Source: Methylobacter sp015476545
GTDB lineage: Bacteria; Pseudomonadota; Gammaproteobacteria; Methylococcales; Methylomonadaceae
Reading direction: 5' to 3'
Length of the DNA: 64,000 nucleotides
NCBI RefSeq assembly: GCF_052162025.1
Contig: NZ_CP197401.1
Coordinates: forward strand, 3,348,001 to 3,412,000
The translations under genes and the position numbers were made by a program. How positions within the stretch are numbered: the stretch's first letter is position 1; each line of letters begins with the position of its first letter. Shown one piece after another: positions 1-9,400 of the stretch. Under the pieces are notes generated by a model that had not been told where the DNA came from, searched no databases, and saw only the letters and a program-made list of their open reading frames with translations.

Positions 1-3000
1 TGCCCGGAATCGCCGGTGCCGTAGTATCCAGCACGGTCGTATCCGTCACTATACCGCTGTTGCCGGCCGCATCGGTCACGCTCATCCTCACGGTCAGGGT
101 GCCGTCGGCGAACCCGGACAGGTCCTGGCCGGCTACGCTGACCACGCCGCCGCTGACGCTGATGTCGGCGGCCGCCACGGTCAGCACGGTGCTGCCGTCG
201 GTGATGCTGAGGCCGGTCACGGTGGCGCCCGCTTCCACCTGGCCGCTCAGGGTCACGTTGGTCGCTTCGGCGCCGCTCAGCAGCTCGTCGCCGCCGTCGT
301 TGAAGACGATGCTGTTTTGGCCGTCGCCGTTGCCCGGCGCGCTCGTGTCCACGATGATGGTGTAAGGCGCGCTGGTGCCCGAGGCATTGCCGGCCGGATC
401 GGTCGCGCTGACCGCCAGCTCGTGGCTGCCTTCAGGCAGCGGCGTTGCCGGCGTAATGCTCCAGTTGCCGGACGCGTCGACCGTGGCGCTGCCGATGACC
501 GTCGTGCCGTCATACAGGGTGATCGTATCGCCCGGGGTGGCGCCGCTGCCGCTCACGGTCGGCTGGGTGTCATCGGTGCTGCCGCCGTTCGCGACCGGAC
601 CTTGGACCGCACCCACGTCATCCGTGACACTGCCGATGCTCGGCGCCGCCGGCGCGATCGTATCGATAGTGAACGCCACGGCCGCAGACGGCGCGGAGCT
701 GTTGCCGGCCGCATCGCTGATCACGGCCGTCGCGCTGTAGTTGCCGTCGGCATACGCGCTCGAACCCGTCAGCGTCACGGCCGCACTGCCAGCCGCCACG
801 TCCGCCGCCGTCACCGTGTAGCTGGTGACGATATCGGCCGCGCCGTCGTTGGCGGTAATGGTGATCGTGTCGCCTTCCTGGGTGCCGGGCGTCAGGCTGA
901 CCACGGCCTGGATGCCGTCGCTCAACTCATCGGCATTGATGCCGTCCGCCGCTTCGGCAATAGTCAGCGTCGGGGCGTCGGTGCCGCCCGTACCGCCCGG
1001 GCTGGTCGCATCCACGATGAAGTTGACCGTATTGGAGGGGGCGGAGCTGTTGCCGGCCGTATCGCTGATCACAGCCGTCGCACTGTAGCTGCCGTCAGCA
1101 TACGCGCTAGAGTCAGCCAGCGTCACAACCGCACTGCCAGCCATCAAGTCCGCAGGTGTGACAATTTGCATGGTCACACTGATGCCGCCCGCGCCTGTAG
1201 TCATAATCGTGATCATGTCGCCCGCTTGGGTGCCGGCCGTCAGGCCAACTACGGCCTGGATGCCGTCGCTCAGTTCAGCGGCATTGATGCCGTCCGCCGC
1301 TTCGGCAATGGCCAGTGTCGGCGCATCGAAGCCGCCCGGTCCGCCCGGACTGGTAGCATCCACAATAAAGTCGACCGTATTAGAGGGGGCGGAGCTGTTG
1401 CCGGCTGTATCGCTGATTACTGCCGTGGCGTTGTAGCTGCCGTCAGCAAAAGTGGCGCTGTTGTCTAGCGTCACCGAAACGCTGCCGACTCCCACGTCTG
1501 CGGCCGTGACGGTATGCGTGGTCACGCTGCCGCCCGCGCCCGTGGTCGTGATCGTGATCGTGTCACCCACTTGGGTGCCAGGCGTCAGGCTGACCACGGC
1601 CTGGATGCCGTCGCTCAACTCATCGGCATTGATGCCGTCCGCCGCTTCGGCAATAGTCAGCGTCGGGGCGTCGGTGCCGCCCGTACCGCCCGGGCTGGTA
1701 GTGTCTATGGTCACTAGTTGGCTGGCGGTCGAGCCTATGTTGCCGGCGGCATCAACTACACGGACGTTATAGGTGTAGCTGCCATCGACCAGCGTACGGC
1801 CATCAATATAGCTCCAGGCACCGGCCGTGACGACGAGATCAGTCCAGGTAGTGCCGTCGATGCTAATCTGCACTTTTTCGTCAGCCGCCACGGGACCGGT
1901 CACCGTGCCGCTAACCGTCAGGCTAGTGTCGCTAGTGATGAAATCACCGGCAACTCCCGTATCATCAGCGATCGCGGTAATAGTTACCGTAGCGGTTGGT
2001 GCGGTCGTATCCAAGACCGTCGTATCCGTCACTATTCCGCTGTTGCCGGCCGCATCGGTCACGCTCATCCTCACGGTCAAGGTACCGTCGGCGAACCCGG
2101 ACAGATCCTGGCCGGCCACGCTGACCACGCCGCCGCTGACGCTGATGTCAAAGGCCGCCACGGTCAGCACGGTGCTGCCGTCGGTGATGCTGATGCTGGT
2201 CACGGTCGCGCCGGCTTCCACTTGGCCGCTCAGGGTCACGTTGGTCGCTTCAGCGCCGCTCAGCAGCTCGTCGCCGCCGTCGTTGAAAACGATGCTGTTT
2301 TTGCCGTCGCCGGTGCTCGGCGCGGTCGTGTCCACGATTATGACATAAGGTGCGCTGGAGGTAGACTCGTTGCCAGCCGGATCAGTAGCGGTCACGCTCA
2401 GGGTGTGGTCCCCTTCAGGCAAGGGCGTTGCAGGGGTAATGTTCCAGTTGCCGGACGCATCGACCGTGGTGCTGCCGATTACGGCATCGCCATCATATAG
2501 GGTGATCGTGTCGCCCGGTGCGGCGCCGCTGCCGCTCACGGTCGGCTGTGCGTCGTCGGTGCTGCCGCCGTTCGCGACTGGACCTTGGACCGCACCCACG
2601 TCATCCGTGACACTGCCGATGCTCGGCGCCGTCGGTGCCGTGGTGTCAATAACAACGTTGTAAGGATCACTGGGAGTTGATTCGTTGCCTGCCGGATCGG
2701 TTGCGGTTACTGTGAGGTTGTGGTTCCCCTCGGGCAATGGTGATCCCGGGGTGATGCTCCAGGTGCCGTCAGGCGCTACCGTGGTGCTGCCGATAGCCGT
2801 CGTGCCGTCATAAAGGGTGATGGTATCGCCGGGTGTGGCGCCGCTGCCGTTTACCGTTGGCGTGGTATCATCAGTGCTGCCGCCTGAGGCCACCGGACCT
2901 TGTACGGCGCCCGCATTATCCTGGATACTGCTGATTACCGGGGCGGCTGGTGCCGTGGTATCTGGTGGGTTAATAGGATCTGGTGGGTTGATAGGGGTTG

Positions 3001-3490
3001 GAGGTACTGTCTCGGAGCCAAAGCCGGAAGCGGCTGGAACAGAATCGTCGTCACCGCTTAAAGCAACTCCAAGCCCTACTCCGAGACCTATAAGCGCGGC
3101 CGTCGCAACCATTCCATAAACATCATCTTCGGCAACACAAGTCAATGATTCGAATGGCGAGGGCTCCGTTTGCGGTATATATTGAACAATCACTGCCTCA
3201 TCGCCGACAGTCGGCGAAAGATCAACCTGTACAATGCCTTCACAATCCTCATCGTTCAGATATAGCTTGCTATCACCGTTAACATGGTAAAAATTAATAA
3301 CACGAAGTTTCTCTCCGCCAAGATCAATGATCAGATCTGTACCCTGCCGAACATAAGATTTAATGTCAGTCGGCTTCAGATTAAGAAACACTCGACTGGG
3401 CTGCTCAAGGACTAGAGTTCCATTCGTCTCCTGAATTGTTCCAGCAGTTGAAGGTTCGTTTAAGTTAATAACTTTGGTTGCGATAGACAT
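1..3490 (-). CDS. Giant Ig-like-repeat adhesin (BapA-type N-terminus), C-terminus off the left edge
   Basis: Open from an ATG at 3490 to the window edge (about 1163 codons), so the C-terminus is missing. AAGGG lies a few bases before the ATG. Residues 1-130 resemble the N-terminal module of BapA-like type I secreted adhesins: a short beta-rich segment, then a Gly/Ala/Leu-rich hydrophobic stretch ending in SGDDDS. Then come a Pro/Asp linker (PINPPDPINPPDT) and about eight bacterial Ig-like modules of 90-115 residues with recurring IDTTAP, SVTDDVGAVQGPV, LYDGTT, ATDPAGN and AAGNSS-type motifs. By family knowledge such proteins are exported by a type I system and act in surface adhesion and biofilm; no exporter gene is visible here. 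The modules are nearly identical at DNA level, which suggests recent duplication or gene conversion. Family is fairly sure, substrate unknown. Confidence 0.85.
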   Translation of the reverse strand, partial: MSIATKVINLNEPSTAGTIQETNGTLVLEQPSRVFLNLKPTDIKSYVRQGTDLIIDLGGEKLRVINFYHVNGDSKLYLNDEDCEGIVQVDLSPTVGDEAVIVQYIPQTEPSPFESLTCVAEDDVYGMVATAALIGLGVGLGVALSGDDDSVPAASGFGSETVPPTPINPPDPINPPDTTAPAAPVISSIQDNAGAVQGPVASGGSTDDTTPTVNGSGATPGDTITLYDGTTAIGSTTVAPDGTWSITPGSPLPEGNHNLTVTATDPAGNESTPSDPYNVVIDTTAPTAPSIGSVTDDVGAVQGPVANGGSTDDAQPTVSGSGAAPGDTITLYDGDAVIGSTTVDASGNWNITPATPLPEGDHTLSVTATDPAGNESTSSAPYVIIVDTTAPSTGDGKNSIVFNDGGDELLSGAEATNVTLSGQVEAGATVTSISITDGSTVLTVAAFDISVSGGVVSVAGQDLSGFADGTLTVRMSVTDAAGNSGIVTDTTVLDTTAPTATVTITAIADDTGVAGDFITSDTSLTVSGTVTGPVAADEKVQISIDGTTWTDLVVTAGAWSYIDGRTLVDGSYTYNVRVVDAAGNIGSTASQLVTIDTTSPGGTGGTDAPTLTIAEAADGINADELSDGIQAVVSLTPGTQVGDTITITTTGAGGSVTTHTVTAADVGVGSVSVTLDNSATFADGSYNATAVISDTAGNSSAPSNTVDFIVDATSPGGPGGFDAPTLAIAEAADGINAAELSDGIQAVVGLTAGTQAGDMITIMTTGAGGISVTMQIVTPADLMAGSAVVTLADSSAYADGSYSATAVISDTAGNSSAPSNTVNFIVDATSPGGTGGTDAPTLTIAEAADGINADELSDGIQAVVSLTPGTQEGDTITITANDGAADIVTSYTVTAADVAAGSAAVTLTGSSAYADGNYSATAVISDAAGNSSAPSAAVAFTIDTIAPAAPSIGSVTDDVGAVQGPVANGGSTDDTQPTVSGSGATPGDTITLYDGTTVIGSATVDASGNWSITPATPLPEGSHELAVSATDPAGNASGTSAPYTIIVDTSAPGNGDGQNSIVFNDGGDELLSGAEATNVTLSGQVEAGATVTGLSITDGSTVLTVAAADISVSGGVVSVAGQDLSGFADGTLTVRMSVTDAAGNSGIVTDTTVLDTTAPAIPG
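28..345 (-). repeat. Ig-like module B, copy 2 of 2 (other copy 2011-2328)
   Basis: This segment and 2011-2328 line up without gaps at an offset of 1983 bp with only scattered substitutions. Both encode the module with NSIVFNDGGDELLSGAEA and SVSGGVVSVAGQDLSGFADG. It lies within the adhesin gene. Confidence 0.8.
661..1700 (-). repeat. Three tandem Ig-like module C copies, period about 345 bp
   Basis: Three head-to-tail copies at about 661-1008, 1009-1356 and 1357-1700 inside the adhesin gene. Each encodes a module beginning near DATSPGG, passing through TIAEAADGINADELSDGIQ and ending near AVISDTAGNSSAPS. The first and third copies are closest in sequence; the middle one is more diverged (AELSDGIQAVVGLTAGTQ). 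Confidence 0.8.
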
Positions 3491-4303
3491 ATATATCCCT
3501 TTATAACCTTTTTGCTTTTTATTATTAAAAATTTAGTACCGATCAATCGAAAGATAGGCTTTGATATGAATGCTGTACTTCACTGTGTATATTTCATAGT
3601 TAATGCTGTACGACCGCTGGCACTGTTAACTTAGTACCGAACATTGAATAATCTCTGTTCAGGTATTCATCCCGCGCCTTAATCTTTGGGCTCCCCAGAA
3701 AATAGTTAATGACCATTAGATTTTTGCTGGTCAAAATCACAATAAATTAATATTTTCAAACCATTGCCATTAACTTATTGCCTTTCTTCAGTTATTTTTT
3801 TTATAACTTGAATCAACTCAAACATTTCATCAGCAAGTTGCTCAATGAGCCGCAATATTGGCTCTTGACTGCTATTTTCGACTTAGCTCTTTTTCGAGCA
3901 TCTTTGCTAACAGATAAACTAAATCATCCCCAATAAGTATCCAACATCTCTCCAAGGGTGAACCTCTCGTTTGGCTTCCTGCATATCTTTACGGAGAAAA
4001 GCCTGGCGAATCCTCATGTGCAACATTTTCTTACTGCTCTGAAAATAATTGCAATATGCGCAAATTAATTTCGCCCTTTTCTATAAAGCTAACAATGTAA
4101 TTCCAATGTCTAACTGATTGTTTTCATTGAACATCAACCTAAACCACAGACTTTTTATTATGTGACAAATAAACTTAATGATCCATGTATTGTCTCATGT
4201 TATTAACTTAAAAAAACCATATGTTTTATAGGACATAAATTACTTAAAAAATGCAATATATGCAATATAGAAACCGCAAAATTAAGTAATCGTAAAACAA
4301 AAA
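3491..4303. other. Gene-free AT-rich spacer between divergent genes
   Basis: About 810 bp of AT-rich DNA between the adhesin start and the HTH/receiver gene. No ORF with coding character is seen. It must hold the promoters of both divergent genes, but none is assigned except the repeats just before 4304. Confidence 0.6.
4239..4290 (+). promoter_or_regulatory. Inverted and direct repeats upstream of the HTH/receiver gene (candidate operator)
   Basis: ATTACTTAA (4239-4247) is matched by its inverse TTAAGTAAT (4282-4290), and between them TGCAATATA occurs twice in tandem (4252-4269). The block ends 13 bp before the ATG at 4304. The next gene encodes a DNA-binding domain, so autoregulation is possible. 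This is inference from symmetry only. Confidence 0.3.
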
Positions 4304-4825
4304 ATGATAGAACATTCATGGCTTAGCACTAAGAAAGCAGCACAACTACTCGACGTCAGCCAGCGCACCATCCAGAATTGGGTCGACACCGGCAAACTGA
4401 AATCAACCAAAACCTTGGGCGGACATCGGCGTTTAATGCGCAGCGATGTCGAGGGATTTCTGGTTTTGCGGACATCGACCGTGCCCGCCGCCCTGCCGGC
4501 GATGGCTGCGGAACCGCCCGCGGCCGATGAACTGAGGGTGCTGATTGTTGAGGACGATCGGACGCTCTTGCGGCTCTATGAGCTGAAATTCGGCGAATTT
4601 ACCGTTCCTCACCAACTGTTTCTGGCCGCCAACGGCTATCAGGGCCTGCTGCTCGCCGGCAAGCACTGTCCGCATTTGGTCATCGCCGATCTGAACATGC
4701 CGGAAATGAACGGCTTGCAGTTGATTCAGGAGATCAGGAAGACGGCTGATATGAAAGACAGCAAAATCATCGTGGCGACCGGGTTGAAAGCTGTCGACTC
4801 GATTTTCTCCGCAGTTATCGTCTAA
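4304..4825 (+). CDS. Excisionase-type HTH plus response-regulator receiver, C-terminus replaced by IS4 remnant
   Basis: Residues 1-55 are a MerR/excisionase-type helix-turn-helix (STKKAAQLLDVSQRTIQNWV, then TLGGHRRLMRSDVEGFL). After a Pro/Ala linker, residues 75-165 are a CheY-like receiver: acidic pair VEDD, phosphoacceptor Asp in VIADLNMPEMNG, and the Thr of VATG. The C-terminal receiver helix and the conserved Lys-Pro are absent. The reading frame runs at about 4793 into DNA that, one frame away, encodes the C-terminus of an IS4-family transposase, so the last dozen residues come from the insertion and about 40 native residues are lost. It probably acted as a DNA-binding regulator. Phosphorylation switching may be lost because the Lys is missing. 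The gene is best viewed as a truncated, possibly dead allele. Confidence 0.7.
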   Translation: MIEHSWLSTKKAAQLLDVSQRTIQNWVDTGKLKSTKTLGGHRRLMRSDVEGFLVLRTSTVPAALPAMAAEPPAADELRVLIVEDDRTLLRLYELKFGEFTVPHQLFLAANGYQGLLLAGKHCPHLVIADLNMPEMNGLQLIQEIRKTADMKDSKIIVATGLKAVDSIFSAVIV

Positions 4826-4884
4826 ACTTTTCCCTGTAATTTAACGACTTTCTTTGCGCATTGCAGTTTTTATCCTGTACTTAG
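4795..4884 (+). mobile_element. IS4-family transposase 3' end, solo remnant
   Basis: Read from 4795, this encodes RLDFLRSYRLNFSL, an in-frame stop, FNDFLCALQFLSCT and a TAG at 4882. The remnant at 5780-5859 encodes GLDFIRSCLLNFYL followed by RFDDFLWALRFLSCT, so the two are the same transposase C-terminus from diverged copies. Only the last 30 codons remain, and an internal stop marks decay. The fragment directly abuts and truncates the preceding receiver gene. Confidence 0.75.
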
Positions 4885-5265
4885 CACCAAATTATCAAAC
4901 AAATCTGTGCCGTAGGCGTTTAAGAGCGACGCATCATAACTAGAATGGGAGAAAACGGTCTTTTTTAACGGCTTCTGGATTAGGATTGCAGAAAGAGAGG
5001 CTCTAGGCGGACACTAAATCATTGCATTTTATCTTTATGTTAATACTGTAATAATACAAACTGCAATTCTTTCAACATCAATATTGAAAAAGGATAAAAA
5101 TCATATGTAGTGCTCGAGCTATAAATCACGGTGTATATTCTAGACTAACAAATAATACTCCGAACAACAGAAATACAGTCGAGACAAATATTTATCGTAC
5201 TTTAAATTTAGCCCAATTCATCTTAAGTAATCTTTCTCTGACAATAAACGACGTGATATATTGCC
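4885..5265. other. Gene-free segment between two IS4 remnants
   Basis: AT-rich, no ORF with coding character and no recognisable inverted repeat. It may be residual DNA left after deletion of the bulk of one IS4 copy. Confidence 0.5.
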
Positions 5266-5862
5266 GCCTTATTAGCCGATCGCGAGTTCGTCGGCGAGGA
5301 CTGGTTCGCTTGACTGCAAGCACAAGCCATTCCGTTTCATCAACGCCTCACGCATTCCCAATGCCTGGAACCAGCTTAAGCGTGCCGATCAACTGTTTGG
5401 TTCCTTAAAGCCCGGACAACTGCACCATCTGCCAGGCCGCCGTCCGGTTTGGGGTTGTTTTGTCACCTTGTCGGCCTTGCGGTTGAATGATGGCGACTGG
5501 CTGATCATCGCAAGCTTGGATACACCACAAACCCAGGCGATTGAAACCTATGCCCGGCGCGGGGCAATCGAGACCTTGTTCGGCTGCCTGAAAAGCCGAG
5601 GCTCAACTTTGAAGATACCCATTTGGTTGATCCTGAAAGGCTCAGCAAATTATTCGCCTTGCTCGCATTGGCCTTTGCCTGGACCTATCATACCGGCGAG
5701 CAACTCGACAGCCACCAGCCCATCCTTTTTAAAAAACCCCTTCAGCGGCCTCTCGAGTCTATCTTCCGACACGGACTCGACTTTATCCGCAGTTGTCTGC
5801 TGAATTTTTACCTGCGATTTGATGACTTTCTTTGGGCTTTGAGGTTTTTGTCCTGTACTTAC
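5266..5862 (+). pseudogene. IS4-family transposase pseudogene (5' truncated, frameshifted)
   Basis: The fragment opens with ALLADREFVGEDWFA, the region around the second catalytic Asp of IS4 transposases, and hits a TGA. After a frame change it continues CKHKPFRFINASRIPNAW through TQAIETYARRGAIETLFGCL, which carries the catalytic Glu region (Y-(2)-R-(3)-E-(6)-K type). A further frameshift near 5610 leads into NFEDTHLVDPERLSKLFALL and AFAWTYHTGEQLDSHQPIL, ending LSCT near 5860. The N-terminal half with the first catalytic Asp is missing and at least two frameshifts are present, so it is inactive. Family assignment rests on the motif order. Confidence 0.8.
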
Positions 5863-6443
5863 CCCCCCAGACCTACAAATTTTTGCCGCAAAATTGACAT
5901 ACATCAATTAAAACAAAAAGATATTATTACCCGTCATTTTTGACGTTATCTAAAAACCAGTATTCAATTCTGTCTCACAGCCATGAACGCCATTCGGATA
6001 CAGCCATAAATCCGGCTGGCAAACCGAACCCTGTAAATTTTATAAGCGGTCTTACTAAGTAGTTATACTTATTTTTTTATTTTACCTTCAGCCTTAATAT
6101 CGCAGTTTTACTCTCAGTCCTGACAATTGCCTTTTGTCCTCTGTTTTTTGACTAAGGACATAACACAGCAGTAATTCGATAAAAAAGCCATGTCACCCAC
6201 CATTAACAAAGCAAAAACGAAGCAGATTCAAATCCTGAGGATTCAACACGATGATATGTGTTCAAATTTCATGGATGAGAAAATATCGTTGCTTGTAATG
6301 AAATTAGCAGCGTACTTGCATCCTGTGGGCGCCGAATGGCTTACTTTGCGAAATATAGCGAACTTCATATAGCAATTGGGGGCGAAGCAAGACTTAAAAT
6401 TCAATCGGCGTTAATACCAAATACGCGCAACTTACAACAGCAA
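5863..6443. other. Leader region of the large kinase gene
   Basis: About 580 bp without a convincing gene. A 60-codon ORF at 6190-6372 has no ribosome binding site or family resemblance. Promoter elements for the kinase operon should lie here; only the FNR-like site at 5894 was noticed. Confidence 0.5.
5894..5907 (+). promoter_or_regulatory. FNR/ANR-like dyad TTGACATACATCAA
   Basis: Matches the TTGAT-N4-ATCAA consensus in 9 of 10 specified bases. It lies about 535 bp before the kinase start, which is far for direct control, and may be chance in AT-rich DNA. Confidence 0.2.
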
Positions 6444-9400
6444 ATGATTGATATAACGATAAAAAATCAACTGCAGGACGCGCCGAAACTGGGCAACTAC
6501 ATTGTTAGCGAAAAGCTGGGAGAAAGCTTGCAGGCAGTGGTGTTCAAAGGCTATCACAAACACGTCCCCGACCAGCCGTTGATCATTAAACTGCTGAAGC
6601 AGTTGTCAAGTTGGGATGACCAATCCCGGTATTTGCGCCAGAAAATTGAACGCCTGAAAGTGCTTCACGATCCGCGGGTTTGTACGCCGATTGCACTGGA
6701 ATCATACGGTGATCTGCAGTTTATCGTTCAACCCTGGTTTGCCGGACAACCCCTGAACTATTGGGCAAAAAAGCAAGACAGGCTCGATCTCAACAGTTTT
6801 TTTACGTTGGCCTGCTCATTAGCCGATACGCTGCAAGCGGTGCACGATGCCGGCATTACCCACGGAGGCGTCAAACCCCACAATATTCTGCTGCATCCCG
6901 GAACGCTGACCTTGCGGCTGACCGATTTCATAACGCCGTTGGACATTCGTGATGTCAGCCATTTTATCTACGACCCGGAATTTGTACGCCATACCCTGGC
7001 CTACACCTCACCGGAACAAACCGGCCGCATCAACTACAGGGTCGATTTTTCCACCGATTTGTATTCATTGGGAATCGTATTTTACGAATTGCTTACCGGC
7101 CAGCTGCCGTTTTTTTCCAGCGACCCCCTGGAGCTGATTCACTCGCATCTGGCCGAAGAAACGCCTAAAGTCAATCAGCTCAAGCCGCAGATCCCCCGGG
7201 TTCTGGCCGATATTATCGCCAAGCTCACCGTCAAGCAGCCGGAGAAACGTTACCAGAGCACCTCAGGCCTGCTGGCCGATTTGATCCGTTGCAAGCAAGA
7301 ATACGCCGACACGGGCAGCGTATCGGCGTTTGCGGTAGGCCAGCATGATCGCAGCCGCCGGGTCATTTTTATTTCAAAAATGGTGGGCCGTCAGGCAGAA
7401 AGCCAGCTGATACAACAGCAATACAATGATGTCATCAGCGGCAAATTCCGCTCGGTCTTTATTTCCGGACTGTCCGGCATTGGCAAAACCCGGCTGATTC
7501 AGGAACTGCAAAAACCGCTGGTCAAAAATCGCGGTTACTTCACCTCCGGCAAGTTCGACCAGTATCAGAAAAACATTCCCTACAGCTCACTGATTCAGGC
7601 TCTGCGCAATCTGATGCGCATTTTTCTGACCGAAAGCGACATGCAGGTTCAGCAATGGCGGACCAGAATACTCGAGGTCGTAGGAAACAGCGGCGGCGTC
7701 ATCATCGATGTGCTGCCGGAACTGGAATTCATCATCGGCCGCCAGCCGGAAGTGCCGCATCTGCCGCCCGTGGAAGCCCGCAACCGCTTCAATAACCTGT
7801 TCGGCCGTTTTCTGGCCTGTCTGGCCAGCGAAGACAATCCGCTGGTGCTGTTCATCGACGATCTGCAATGGTGCGACAGCGCAACCTTCGATTTTTTACA
7901 AAACCTGTTCGACAATCATCATGAACATCCCTTCCTGTTTTTCATGGGCGCCTATCGGCACAATGAAGTCGACAACAGCCATCCGCTCAGCAAGCTGATC
8001 CGCAAGATTCAGGAAAACAACAGCCCGTTCGCGGAAGTTCGCGTGGAGGCGCTCACCGACTCCAACTGCCACGAGATGGTGGCTTACATCCTCGATTCTT
8101 CACTGGAAGCCACGGCCAATCTGGCGGAATTTATCGCCCATCTCACCGAAGGCAACCCGCTGTTCGTCAGTGAGAGCCTGGCCTGGCTGTATAACGAGGG
8201 ATTGCTGAATACCGATGACGAACATCACTGGCATTGGGATATCAAGCGGATTCGCGACACGCAGATGCCAACCTCGGTGGTGGAACTGTTCAGCTCCAAG
8301 GTAGGCAAACTGCCCCTCAAAACCCTGCACATTCTCGACCACTGCGCCTGCATGGGCAACCGCTTCAGTGCGGAAGATGTGGCGCTGGTGCTGGATATTC
8401 GCATCGAACAACTCTTCGAGGATTTGAAGCCGGTATTGAATCTGGGGATGCTGCTGGAGAACAAATCCGATCTGCAATTCGTCCACGACCGGGTTCAGGA
8501 AGCGGTGCTGCGCCAGGTCGATCCCCAGACCAAACCTGCCATCCACTGGCGCATAGGCAACCGGCTGCTGCAAGTGGTGCCGGCAGGAACCCATCTTGAA
8601 GCGCTTGACAACCTGTTTACTATAGCCGCTCACCTCAATCTGGGCCGTCCGGCGGACATGGGTCACGAGCTGGCTTACCGGCTGGTCAATATCAACTTCC
8701 ATGCCGGCAACAAGGCGCTGGATGCATTGGCCGGCGACGCCGCCAACGATTTTTTTCAGAAAGCCCACGACTATCTGCCGGCCAATTGCTGGCAGCAGGC
8801 TTACGATCTGACTTTCCGTATTTATCAGCGCTTGGCCAAAACTGAGCTGATGTGCGGCCGTTATGAAAAATCGGAAGTGCTGATCAATTATCTGATCGAA
8901 CACGCCGTCAGCGACCTGGATAAAGCCGAAGCCCTGGCCGAACAGACCACGTCATTGTCTTCGTTCGGCAACTTCAACAAGGCGATAGCCACCGCCAACC
9001 GCGGCCTTGCCTATTTCGACAAGTCAATTCCGGAACAACCCGAAATAGCCAGGCAGCGGATGCTGGACTTGATGGCGGAAATCGAACAGCAGGGCGATGT
9101 CTGGACAACCATCCTGCATATGCCTTTTACCCATGACCGCAAAAGCAAGATCGAACTGGCATTCTACAGTGAGCTGATCCCCGATCTCTACATGTCCGGC
9201 CTGGTGCCGCAACTGTACCTGTCAGCGGCGCAATCGACGCTGCATTGCCTGCATGGCGGCATGGATGAATCGGTGATTTATTCGTTTTCGATCATGGGCC
9301 TCAACCTCGGCGAACAGGGCAAGTTCGAACTGGCTTTTCTTTACCAGGATCTGGCCCACGACCTGTGCGAAAAACATCCGAATACTTTTGGCGCCACCCG

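Noticed and set aside
317..1468. Long plus-strand ORF opposite the adhesin gene
   Set aside because: Arg/Gly/Ala-rich low-complexity product that mirrors the repeat modules. The minus frame has coherent Ig-like domains and a proper start.
661..1700. CRISPR-like regular repeats
   Set aside because: Period about 345 bp, in frame within a coding sequence, without spacers; these are Ig-like modules.
6190..6372. 60-codon ORF before the giant kinase
   Set aside because: No ribosome binding site, no similarity, and it overlaps the kinase leader in another frame.
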